Source of the DNA: AC-32 sp963717475
GTDB taxonomy: Bacteria > Actinomycetota > Thermoleophilia > Gaiellales > Gaiellaceae
Reading direction: 5' to 3'
NCBI GenBank assembly: GCA_963717475.1
Contig: OY970337.1
Span: 1,240,001-1,304,000 of the forward strand
Length of the DNA stretch: 64,000 bases
Shown: in pieces, positions 16,738 through 24,996 of the stretch
Position numbering within the stretch: position 1 is the stretch's first letter
Layout: each line of letters starts with the position of its first letter
Made by a program: the position numbers and the translations under genes
The notes under the pieces: generated by a model
Database searches by the model: none
The model's input: only the letters and a program-made list of their open reading frames with translations
Told to the model about the DNA's origin: nothing

Positions 16738-17963
16738 ATGAACGCACTCACCGTCATCACAACCGATCTCCTCACCCCCCTCGGGGCGTATCTGAAGCTG
16801 CGCGAGGGCGGGCGGGCGAGCTTCCTGCTCGAGTCCGTCGAGAAGGGCCGCCTCGGCCGGCACTCCTTCGTCGGCTGCGGCTCGCGCGTCGTCTCGTTCG
16901 AGGAGGCGGAGGCCTGCGGCGAGCCGGTCGTCGGCTACCTCGGCTACGACCACGCGGCTGTTCTCGAGCCAACCGTCGAGCTCCCGGACGACGGGCCAGG
17001 CCTGCCCGAGAGCCGCTTCGTCGTCGCGGAGACGCTCGTCCGCTTCGACCACGCGCTCGGCATGGCAGAAGTGCTTGCAGGAGATCCCGGCGCGGTCGCC
17101 GACTTGCTCGACGGCCCCCTCCCCGATAGGCCGCGCAGCGGCGGCCGCGCCGGGTCGACCAGGCGGCTGCCCTCGCGCCACGCGTACGAGCGCTCGGTCG
17201 TGCGCGCGAAGGAGCACATCCGCGCGGGCGACGCCTTCCAGATCGTGCTCTCGCAGCGCGCCGAGCGGCCGACCTCGGCGAGCGCGCTGGGGCTCTACCG
17301 CTCCTTGCGGCGGGTGAATCCGTCGCCGTACCTGTTTCTGCTCGAGCTCGACGGCCTCGCGCTCGTCGGCTCCTCGCCCGAAACGCTTGTGAAGGCCGAG
17401 GGCAGCCGTGCCTCGCTGAACCCCATCGCGGGCACGACACGGCCCGGCGAGGGGGACGCGGAGCGCCTGCTCGCCTCCGAGAAGGAGCGCGCCGAGCATG
17501 TGATGCTCGTCGACCTCGGCCGCAACGACCTCTCCCGGGTCTGCCGGCCGGGGACGGTGGAGGTGGAGCGCTTCCTCGAGCCGGAGCGGTTCTCGCACGT
17601 CACGCACCTCGTCTCCGAGGTCACCGGCGACCTCGTCGACGACGTCTCGCACTTCGACCTGCTGCGGGCTTGCTTCCCCGCCGGCACGGTCTCGGGTGCG
17701 CCCAAGGTGCGCGCGATGCAGCTGATCTCGGAGCTCGAGGGCTACCGGCGCGGGCCGTACGCCGGGGCCGTGCTCTACGCGCTCCCGGGCGAGGCGCTGG
17801 ACGCCTGCATCGCGATCCGGACGGTCGTCCTCCACGACGGCGTCGCGTTCCTGCAAGCGGGCGCGGGGATCGTCGCGGACTCCAATCCCGGCGAAGAGCA
17901 CGAGGAGTGCCTGCGCAAGCTGGCGGCGCTCGAGACGGCGCTCGAGCTCGCGGAGGCGCGCGC

Positions 17964-17967
<4 letters not shown>
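16738..17967 (+). CDS. trpE: Anthranilate synthase component I
   Basis: A 409-residue chorismate-binding enzyme that makes anthranilate with TrpG-supplied ammonia. The feedback Trp site LLES is present (ASFLLESVEKGRLGRHSFVG). Catalytic-domain motifs: FQIVLSQRAE, VGSSPETLV, PIAGTTRPG, ERAEHVMLVDLGRNDLSRV, FPAGTVSGAPKVRAMQLI and GAGIVADSNPGEEHEEC. It is shorter than the ~500-residue average because inter-motif loops in the N-terminal half are reduced. The ATG at 16738 is 4 bases after the terminator T-tract. Its stop overlaps the GTG of trpG (GTGA). Confidence 0.95.
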
Positions 17968-18518
<551 letters not shown>

Positions 18519-18522
<4 letters not shown>

Positions 18523-19547
18523 ACGTCCAGGAGGCGCTCGCCCGACTGCTCGAGGCACGGAACCTCTCCAGGGCAGAGGCGCGGTCGGTGATGAACGAAG
18601 TCATGTCAGGCGAGGCGACTCCGGCCCAGATCGGCGGACTGCTTGTCGCTTTGCGCGTGAAGGGCGAAACGGCGAACGAGATCGCGGGCTGCGCGGAGGC
18701 GATGCGCGAGCACATGCTCGCCGTGCGGCCCACTCGCCACGACCTCGTCGACACCGCGGGCACCGGCGGCGACGGCGCGCGCACGATCAACATCTCGACC
18801 GCCGCGGCCCTGGTCGCCGCAGCGGCCGGTGCAGGCGTCGCGAAGCACGGGAACCGTGCGGTCTCGTCGGCTTCCGGTTCGGCGGACGTGCTCGAGGCGC
18901 TGGGCTTCCGGCTCGAGCTTCCGCCTGCGCAGATCGAGCGCTCGATCGACGAGCTCGGCTTCGGCTTCCTGTTCGCGCCGACGCATCATCCGGCGATGCG
19001 GCACGCGGCTCCGGTGCGCCGCGAGCTCGCGACGAGGACGGTCTTCAACGTGCTCGGGCCGCTGACGAACCCGGCAGGCGCCCGCGCGCAGGTCGTCGGC
19101 GTCTACGCGCCGTCGCTCGTGCGCACGATCGCCGACGTGCTGGCCCAGCTCGGTGCCCGGCGCGCGTTCGTCGTCCACGGCGCGGCCGGGATCGACGAGC
19201 TCTCGCCGGCCGGCCCGAACCTCGTCTGCGAGGTCGTCGAGGGCCGCGTGCGGCAACGCGAGATCGACCCGCTCGACCTCGGGATCCCGCGCTGCGACCC
19301 GAGCGAGCTGCGCGGCGGCTCGCCCGCCGAGAACGCGGCTGCGATCCGCGCGGTCTTCGCCGGCGACGACGGAGGCCGCCGCTCTGCGGTGCTGCTCAAC
19401 GCAGCCGGCGCGATCGCCGCGGCCGGGCACGCGTGCGACCTGCGCGAAGGCGTCGGACTGGCCCGCGAGGCAGTCGATTCCGGCGCCGCGGGCGAGCGGC
19501 TCGAGGAGCTGATCGCCTTCTCGCAGGCACAGGAGGCGCTGGCATGA
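18519..19547 (+). CDS. trpD: Anthranilate phosphoribosyltransferase
   Basis: A 342-residue enzyme transferring phosphoribose from PRPP to anthranilate. It has the PRPP-binding motif DTAGTGGDGARTINISTAAA, then KHGNRAVSSASGSADVLEALG, FLFAPTHHPAMRHAAPVRRE and RTVFNVLGPLTNPA. Length is normal. GTG 18519 overlaps the trpG stop. Its own stop at 19545 overlaps the ATG of the Arg-rich micropeptide element, not the next trp gene. Confidence 0.95.
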
Positions 19548-19611
19548 GCGTAGGCTCGACGGAGCTCAGCAAAGAGCGGAGGCGGCGGCTTTGCCGGCGC
19601 CGGGAGCGGGA
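19544..19611 (+). repeat. Intra-operon repeat element, copy 1 (hairpin plus ribosome-binding site)
   Basis: A unit of about 68 bases shared with 22789-22856. It ends in a hairpin GGCGGCGGC-TTT-GCCGGCGCC (19581-19601, nine positions, one G-G mismatch) followed directly by GGGAGCGGGA and the ATG of trpCF at 19612. In the second copy one stem pair has changed on both sides (G-C to A-T) and the mismatch is repaired. That favours selection on RNA structure. It may control translation of the following gene. Confidence 0.6.
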
Positions 19612-19615
19612 ATGA
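19544..19615 (+). CDS. Arg-rich micropeptide 1 in trp operon (element copy 1)
   Basis: A 23-residue open frame: MSVGSTELSKERRRRLC then RRRERE. Its ATG overlaps the trpD stop (ATGA) and is preceded by AGGAGG at a spacing of eight. Its TGA overlaps the trpCF ATG. A second frame with 16 of 23 residues identical lies at 22789. More than half of the residues are charged and nearly half are Arg. It could be a real peptide, a coupling device, or coding imposed on an RNA element (hairpin 19581-19601). No family is known to me. Confidence 0.5.
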   Translation: MSVGSTELSKERRRRLCRRRERE

Positions 19616-20769
19616 GATTCCGCGATGCGCTCGCCACGCCGGGCCTGGCGGCCATCGCGGAGGTCAAGCGGCGCTCGCCGTCGGCGGGCGACCTGCGGCC
19701 GGACGCGGATCCCGCCCGCCTGGCCGCGGAATTCGAGCGCAAGAAAGCGGCCGCGGTCTCCATCTTGGTGGACGAACGGTTCGGGGGGTCGCCGGCGGAT
19801 CTGAATGCGGCGAGATCCGCTGCGACCCTCCCGTTGCTCGCGAAAGGCTTTTTCTCCGAGACCGCCGAGCTCGAGGAGTTGAGCCGCCTGGGCGCGGACG
19901 CCGTGCTCCTTCTCCTGCGCGACCTGGACGACTCGCAGATGCGCGAGCTGCTGGACACGGCGGCCGAGCTGGGGCTCGACGCGCTCGTCGAGGCGCACGA
20001 CGCGGCCGAGCTCGATCGAGCCGTCGCCCTCGGCGCGGAGATCATCGGGATCAACGCCCGCGACCTCTCGACCTTCGAGATCGACCGCCGCGCCCAGCTC
20101 GAGCTGGTCGAGCGCGTTCCGGGCGACCGGGTGGTCGTCGCCGAGAGCGGCATCGCCTCGCGGGCCCAGGGCGCCGAGGCCGAGCTGGCCGGCGCCGACG
20201 CGATCCTCGTCGGCTCCACCCTCATGCGAGCGCCAGACCCCGGCGAGAAGCTCGCGGAGCTCGTCTCGCGGCCGCTCGTGAAGGTCTGCGGCCTCACGCG
20301 CGAGGAGGACGTCGCCGCCGCCGCCGAGGCCGGCGCCGACCTGGCCGGATTCATCCTGGCCCGCGAAACGCCTCGCCGCGCGCCGCGCGTGCTCCCAGTC
20401 CCCGAGACGATGCTTTCCGTCGTGGTTCACGTAGGCGAGATCACCGAGGACGACGCCGATCTGGTGCAGATCTACCCGCGCCAGAACGGCCACCGCGGCC
20501 GCGACGGCGTGCTTCTCCGAAAGGGCCGCGAGGTCGCGCGCGTCGTCGATCGCGAGTGGCAGCGCGACGATCCCGGCCACCTCGAGCGGGCGCGCGAGGC
20601 GCTGGGCAGGCTCGTCCTCGCCGGGGGCCTCGGCCCCGAGAACGTGCGGGAGGCGATCGAGGCCGTGCAGCCCTGGGCCGTCGACGCGAGCTCGAGCCTG
20701 GAGACCGAGCCCGGGATCAAGGATCACGAGCGAGTGCGTGCGTACGTCGAGGCCGCGCGATGCAACTGA
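19612..20769 (+). CDS. Bifunctional indole-3-glycerol-phosphate synthase / phosphoribosylanthranilate isomerase (TrpC-TrpF fusion)
   Basis: A 385-residue fusion. Residues 1-~210 are IGPS: IAEVKRRSPSAGDL, LLAKGFF, LVEAHD, GINARDLSTFEID and AESGIAS keep the catalytic Lys, Glu, Asn and Ser positions. Residues ~215-385 are PRA isomerase: VKVCGLTREEDV (catalytic Cys), LAGGLGPENV and VDASSSLE (catalytic Asp). Both parts are compact. IGPS lacks the usual ~40-residue N-terminal extension and the isomerase is ~170 rather than ~200 residues. The fusion order is the same as in E. coli TrpC. It overlaps trpB by ten bases. Confidence 0.88.
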   Translation: MRFRDALATPGLAAIAEVKRRSPSAGDLRPDADPARLAAEFERKKAAAVSILVDERFGGSPADLNAARSAATLPLLAKGFFSETAELEELSRLGADAVLLLLRDLDDSQMRELLDTAAELGLDALVEAHDAAELDRAVALGAEIIGINARDLSTFEIDRRAQLELVERVPGDRVVVAESGIASRAQGAEAELAGADAILVGSTLMRAPDPGEKLAELVSRPLVKVCGLTREEDVAAAAEAGADLAGFILARETPRRAPRVLPVPETMLSVVVHVGEITEDDADLVQIYPRQNGHRGRDGVLLRKGREVARVVDREWQRDDPGHLERAREALGRLVLAGGLGPENVREAIEAVQPWAVDASSSLETEPGIKDHERVRAYVEAARCN

Positions 20770-21871
20770 CCTTCGGCCAGTACGGTGGCCGCTTCGTCCC
20801 CGAGACGCTGATCCCGGCGCTCGACGCCCTCGAAGCCGGCTGGCGCGACGCACTCGACGATCCGGGCTTCCGAGACGAGCTGGCCGAGCTCGGCCGGACT
20901 TACGCCGGCCGCCCCACGCCGCTCACCCTCGCGGAGCGGTTCGCGCCCGGCAAGCGGCTCTACCTCAAGCGCGAGGACCTGCTCCACACCGGCGCGCACA
21001 AGCTCAACAACGCGCTCGGCCAGGCCCTGCTCGCCGTCCGGCTCGGCAAGACGCGCATCGTCGCCGAGACCGGCGCCGGCCAGCACGGCGTGGCGACTGC
21101 AACCGTCTGCGCGCGCTTCGGGCTCGATTGCGTCGTGTACATGGGCGCGGAAGACATGCGCCGCCAGCGGCCGAACGTCGAACGGATGGGCCTGCTCGGC
21201 GCCGAGGTGCGTGCGGTCGACTTCGGCACGCGCACGCTCAAGGAAGCGACGAGCGAGGCGATTCGCGACTGGATCGGCAGCGCGGACACGACCCACTACC
21301 TGATCGGCTCCTGCGTCGGCCCGCAGCCGTACCCGGAGATCGTGCGAGAGTTGCAGGCCGTGATCGGGCGGGAGGCGCGGGAGCAGGTGCTCGAGGCGGA
21401 AGGCCGCCTGCCCGAGGTCGCGGTCGCGTGCGTCGGCGGGGGCTCGAACGCGATCGGCCTCTTTTCAGGGTTCCTAGGCGATGGAAACGTGCGCCTGCTC
21501 GGCGTGGAGGCGCGCGGAGCCGCCAGCCTGGGTCCGGCCGGACGGCAGTCCTCCACGGTTCGCGCTCGTCCGTCCTCGCCGACGAGGACGGCCAGGTGCT
21601 GGACGCCGAGTCGATCTCGGCCGGGCTCGACTACCCCGGCTCGGGCCCCGAGCACGCCGCGCTGCGCGACAACGGCCGCGCCGAGTACGTCTCCGCTACC
21701 GACGAGGAGGCGCTCGCCGCCTTCCGCCGCCTGGCGCGCACCGAAGGAATCGTTCCCGCGCTCGAGCCCGCCCACGCGCTCGCGCGGGTCGCCGAGCTCG
21801 AAGAGGAGCTCGTGCTGCTCTGCCTCTCCGGCCGCGGCGACAAGGACCTCGAGGAGGTCCTGGCCAGATGA
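20760..21871 (+). CDS. trpB: Tryptophan synthase beta chain, with one frame break
   Basis: A PLP enzyme making Trp from indole and serine. The N-terminal ~260 residues read from ATG 20760 (FGQYGGRFVPETLIPAL, KREDLLHTGAHKLNNALGQA with the PLP Lys, AETGAGQHGVATA, GSCVGPQPYPEIVRE, CVGGGSNAIGLF). Near 21520-21545 the coding frame shifts and continues with LHGSRSSVLADEDGQVLDAE, SISAGLDYPGSGPEHA and LCLSGRGDKDLEEVL to 21871. Both halves are conserved, so a single-base sequence error is likely. Joined length ~370 residues, somewhat short for TrpB. Its stop overlaps the acetamidase ATG. Confidence 0.92.
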
Positions 21872-22792
21872 AGACCACGTTGCACGAGTACGAGCCGACG
21901 CACTTCCACGTCACGATGGGCTCGCACGAGCCGGTCCTGCGCGTCCGGAGCGGCGACGTCATCCGCACGTGGACGGTCGACTCGGGCGGCTACGACAAGC
22001 ACCAGAACGACATCACCGAGGGCGGCAACCCGCAGACGGGGCCGTTCTACCTCGAGGGCGCCGAGCCGGGAGACACGCTCCGCGTGCGCTTCGACTCCAT
22101 CCGCCCGAACCGCAGGCGCGGCGTCACCGGCGCCCTCGTCGCGCCTCACGTGGTCGACCCCCACTTCGTCCCCGAGCTGGGCGAGCGAAGCGGTGAGGAC
22201 TGGTGGGAGCTCGACCTCGAACGGGGCACCGCCCGCCTCGAAGACCCGCCCCCCGGGCTCGAGTCGCTCGGCGAGCTGCCGCTCGACCCGATGCTCGGCT
22301 GCTTCGGAGTCGCCCCGCCGCAAGGTCAGGCGATCTCGTGCGCGACCTCCGGCGAGCACGGCGGCAACATGGACTACCGCGGCTTCCGCGAGGGCGTGAC
22401 GGTCGACTTCCCCGTCTTCGCCGAGGGCGGGCTCTTCCACCTCGGCGACGGCCACGCGCTCCAGGGCGACGGCGAGATCGTCGGCACCGGGATCGAGGTC
22501 TCGATGGACGTCGAGTTCTCGCTCGAGCTGCTGAAGGGGAAGACGATCCGCTGGCCGCGCGGCGGACGACGGCACCTTCGTGATGGCCGTCGGCAACGCG
22601 CGGCCGCTCGACCAGGCGCTGCAGCACGCGACGACCGAGCTGCTGCGGCTGCTCGAGCAGGACTACGGCCTGAGCTACCGCGCGGGCTCGGCGCTCCTCG
22701 GCCAGTGCATCCGCTACGACGTCGGCAACGTCTTCGACCCCGCGTACACGGCCGTCGCCAAGGTCGAGAAGGCGCTGCTGGAGAAGCTATGA
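21868..22792 (+). CDS. Acetamidase/formamidase (FmdA/AmdA) family protein, with one frame break
   Basis: About 308 residues. The family motifs GDVIRTWTVDSGGYDKHQND, NPQTGPFYLEGAEPGD, GCFGVAPPQGQAISC, GEHGGNMDYRGFREG (metal/active-site region) and FHLGDGHALQGDGEI are present. After about 22560 the frame changes to DDGTFVMAVGNARPLDQAL ... YDVGNVFDPAYTAVAKVEK. FmdA/AmdA enzymes hydrolyse short amides to ammonia and acid. It sits between trpB and trpA with ATGA overlaps at both ends, so it is co-expressed with Trp synthesis. Hydrolysis of an indole amide or recycling of ammonia are possible roles; neither is shown by the sequence. Confidence 0.82.
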
Positions 22793-22856
22793 GCGTAGGC
22801 TTGACGGAGCTCATCAGGGAGCGGAGGCGCCGATTCACTCGGCGCCGGGAGCGGGA
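22789..22856 (+). repeat. Intra-operon repeat element, copy 2
   Basis: Second copy of the unit at 19544. Its hairpin is perfect: GGCGCCGA (22826-22833), loop TTCAC, TCGGCGCC (22839-22846), then GGGAGCGGGA and, four bases later, the CTG start of the methyltransferase. The first 12 bases, ATGAGCGTAGGC, are identical in both copies. Confidence 0.6.
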
Positions 22857-22863
22857 ACACTGA
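22789..22863 (+). CDS. Arg-rich micropeptide 2 in trp operon (element copy 2)
   Basis: A 24-residue open frame: MSVGLTELIRERRRRFT then RRREREH. The ATG overlaps the acetamidase stop (ATGA) and follows GGAGAAGCT. The stop TGA overlaps the proposed CTG start of the methyltransferase. Sixteen of the first 23 residues match micropeptide 1 at 19544. Two of the ten codon changes are synonymous, and they fall in the hairpin stem. Confidence 0.5.
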   Translation: MSVGLTELIRERRRRFTRRREREH

Positions 22864-23675
22864 ACCTCACGTGGGACCCCGATCGCGCGTCGTCGTTCTA
22901 CGACGAGTACGGCGAGCGCGAGTGGACGCGCTTCGAGGACGGCCGCACGCCCGCGCCGAGCCTCGACGTCCACGTGGATCACCTCCAACGGTTCATCCAG
23001 CCAGGCGACCGCGTGCTCGACGTCGGCGCCGGGCCGGGGCGCTTCGCGATCGAGCTCGCCCGCCTCGGCGCGAGCGTCACGGTCGCCGACATCTCGCCGC
23101 GCCAGCTGGAGCTGAACAAGGAGCGCCTCACCGAGGCCGGCCTCGAGGAGCGGATCGTCGAGCGCGCCGTCGCCGATGTGCTCGATCTCTCGCGCTGGGA
23201 GGACGGCTCGTTCGACGCCGCGGTCTGCTTCGGCGGGCCGCTCAGCTACGTCGTCCCCCGCGCGGAGGAAGGCGTCCAGGAGCTCGTCCGTGTGACGAAG
23301 CCGGGCGGCTACGTGCTCGTTTCCGTGATGTCCCTCGTCGGGACCGTTCTCCACTACCTCCCGATCCTGCTCGACCTCGCGCGCCGCGACGGAGTGCCGA
23401 AGCAGGAGCAGATCGTCACGACCGGCCTGCTCCCGGACGAGCCGGACTACGGGCACCTGGCGATGAAGTGCTTCCGCTGGAGCGAGCTGGAGTCGCTGCT
23501 CTCGCGGCACGGCGAGATCGTCGCCGCGGCGGCCGCCGGCCTGCTGCCGAACGAGCAGCCCGCGGAGCCCGAGCTGCGCGAGTTCCTGCGGATGGTGGAG
23601 CTCGAGCTCGCGAGCGAGCCGGGTGCGCTGTCGTGCGGCGAGCACATCGTCGCGGTCCTGCGGAGGCCGCAGTGA
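22860..23675 (+). CDS. Class I SAM-dependent methyltransferase in the trp operon
   Basis: 271 residues if started at CTG 22860. The N-terminal segment (TWDPDRASSFYDEYGEREWTRF) is typical of this methyltransferase group and lies upstream of the first conventional start (GTG 22974), so a start near 22860 is needed. SAM-binding motif I is VLDVGAGPGRFAIELA, followed by TVADISPRQLEL (motif II), DVLDLSRW and FDAAVCFGGPLSYV. The substrate is unknown. The gene lies between the acetamidase and trpA, and its stop overlaps the trpA GTG. The CTG follows GGGAGCGGGAACA and overlaps the micropeptide stop. Confidence 0.8.
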   Translation: MNLTWDPDRASSFYDEYGEREWTRFEDGRTPAPSLDVHVDHLQRFIQPGDRVLDVGAGPGRFAIELARLGASVTVADISPRQLELNKERLTEAGLEERIVERAVADVLDLSRWEDGSFDAAVCFGGPLSYVVPRAEEGVQELVRVTKPGGYVLVSVMSLVGTVLHYLPILLDLARRDGVPKQEQIVTTGLLPDEPDYGHLAMKCFRWSELESLLSRHGEIVAAAAAGLLPNEQPAEPELREFLRMVELELASEPGALSCGEHIVAVLRRPQ

Positions 23676-24388
23676 GAAAGACCCTGGCCGTCTACCTGAT
23701 GGCCGGACCAGAGCTGCCCGAGCTCGCGGAGGCGGCGGTCGAGGCGGGTGCCGACCTGGTCGAGCTCGGCTTTCCTTTCTCCGACCCGCTCGCGGACGGG
23801 CCCGTGATCCGCCGGGCCGCCGAGCGCGCGCTGGCGCAGGGCATGCGCACGGGCGCCTGCCTCGAGGTCCTCGCCGACACGCGGGCCCGGCTCCCGGAGA
23901 CGCCGCTCGTGCCGATGACGTATGCCTCGCTGCTCGAGGCCCACGGCTGGGAACGCTTCGCCGCCGACGCGCACTCCGCCGGTGCGACGAGTCTGATCGT
24001 CGCCGACCTCCCGGTCGACGAGCGGCCGGAGCTGCGGCGCGTGCAGCTCGTCGCTCCGACTTCGACCGACGTGCGGGTGCGGCTCGCGGCCGATTCGACG
24101 GACGGCTGGCTCTACCTCGTCACGCTTGCAGGGACGACCGGCGAGCGCGAGCGCCTCTCGCCCGCACTGGCCGGGCTCGTCGAGCGGTCCCGCCGGGTCA
24201 CGTCGCTCCCGCTGTACGCCGGCTTCGGCATCTCGACCCCGCAGCAGGCCGCGAACGCGGCCGAGCTGGCGGACGGGATCGTGGTCGGAACCGCCGCCGT
24301 GGCCGCCGCCGAGCAGGGCGCAGCAGAGCTCTCGCGCTACGTGGGCTCGCTTCGGGCCGCGCTGGACGCGGTGCCCGTGCCTGCCTGA
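23672..24388 (+). CDS. trpA: Tryptophan synthase alpha chain
   Basis: 238 residues, about 25 shorter than usual because the N-terminal helix is missing: the protein starts almost at strand 1 (TLAVYLMAGPELPE, where most have YLTAGDP). Catalytic Glu and Asp are kept in ELGFPFSDPLADGPVI; LVTLAGTTG and LYAGFGIST are the phosphate-binding region. It cleaves indole-3-glycerol phosphate to indole and feeds TrpB. GTG 23672 overlaps the methyltransferase stop. An error hiding a longer N-terminus is possible but the preceding gene leaves no room. Confidence 0.9.
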   Translation: MRKTLAVYLMAGPELPELAEAAVEAGADLVELGFPFSDPLADGPVIRRAAERALAQGMRTGACLEVLADTRARLPETPLVPMTYASLLEAHGWERFAADAHSAGATSLIVADLPVDERPELRRVQLVAPTSTDVRVRLAADSTDGWLYLVTLAGTTGERERLSPALAGLVERSRRVTSLPLYAGFGISTPQQAANAAELADGIVVGTAAVAAAEQGAAELSRYVGSLRAALDAVPVPA

Positions 24389-24401
24389 TGGCGCCCGAGT
24401 G

Positions 24402-24719
24402 ATGGCACGCGTCTTCGTCGACGCCCGCAACGTCCTCCGCTCCCGCTGGCCGAATCTCGCGGAAGACGAGCTCGTCGGGCTCGCGGAGGCGTGGGCCGAG
24501 CGCCACGGGCACGAGCTGGTGCTCGTCTTCGACGGGAACGCGCCCGCAGGCGCGGTCGGCTCGGGCGGTGAGAGCGCGGACGACTGGCTGATCCGCGAGG
24601 TGCCGAAGCACCCGGGCGCCTGGCTCGTCACCTCCGACCGCGCGCTGCGCTCCGCGGCGGGCGGACAGGCAGCAAGGCTGATCGGCGGCGGTGCCTTCTT
24701 GGAGGGCTTGGCGAAATAG
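24402..24719 (+). CDS. NYN/PIN-like ribonuclease domain protein (YacP-like)
   Basis: A 105-residue small protein with the NYN-fold signature RVFVDARNVLRSRWPNL near the N-terminus, a central Asp in LVLVFDGN, and ADDWLIREV ... LVTSDRALRSAA (acidic residues that bind metal in PIN/NYN nucleases). YacP/Rae1-type proteins cleave mRNA in the ribosome. ATG 24402 is 13 bases after the trpA stop, so it is the likely last gene of the trp operon. It is shorter than YacP (~170 residues), so function is tentative. Confidence 0.65.
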   Translation: MARVFVDARNVLRSRWPNLAEDELVGLAEAWAERHGHELVLVFDGNAPAGAVGSGGESADDWLIREVPKHPGAWLVTSDRALRSAAGGQAARLIGGGAFLEGLAK

Positions 24720-24996
24720 TGGCTGTGCCGCCGAGCCCTCCCAGCGAGCTCGAAAAATAATTCGTCCGCATTTTCCGAACATCGCTTCTTCGGACCCTTG
24801 AAGCGGGGGCCACGAGTCACTAGTTTCCCCGCTGCACCGAGCACGGGACGCGAGTAGGACGAAGCCGTTCCTGAGGGCACTAGGCGGAAGCCGAAGGTCA
24901 GCGGAAACGGGGGACGAAAGCGCACCCGGCTCGGTGAACTTTTGGTCCGATGCCGCGGCCGTTACCGGCCGCCCTCCTTCTTACGATTGGCCGGCA
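24720..24996 (+). other. Intergenic region with possible RNA structure upstream of glycosyltransferase
   Basis: No convincing gene. CACCGAGC (24835-24842) can pair with GCTCGGTG (24929-24936), enclosing GA-rich segments with several short hairpins, which looks like a structured RNA. I compared it by memory with c-di-AMP, c-di-GMP, cobalamin, glutamine and SAM riboswitches and found no consensus. TACGAT at 24982-24987, nine bases before the ATG, suggests instead that the downstream gene starts leaderless. Confidence 0.3.

Noticed and set aside
24388..24402. Very short frame MAPE between trpA and the NYN gene
   Set aside because: Four codons; the ATG overlaps the trpA stop but there is no sign of a product. 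It may only help coupling.
24720..24996. c-di-AMP (ydaO) or other known riboswitch
   Set aside because: Some G-rich blocks look similar but the conserved AGCTAACCTCGCAGGC-type block and other consensus parts are missing.
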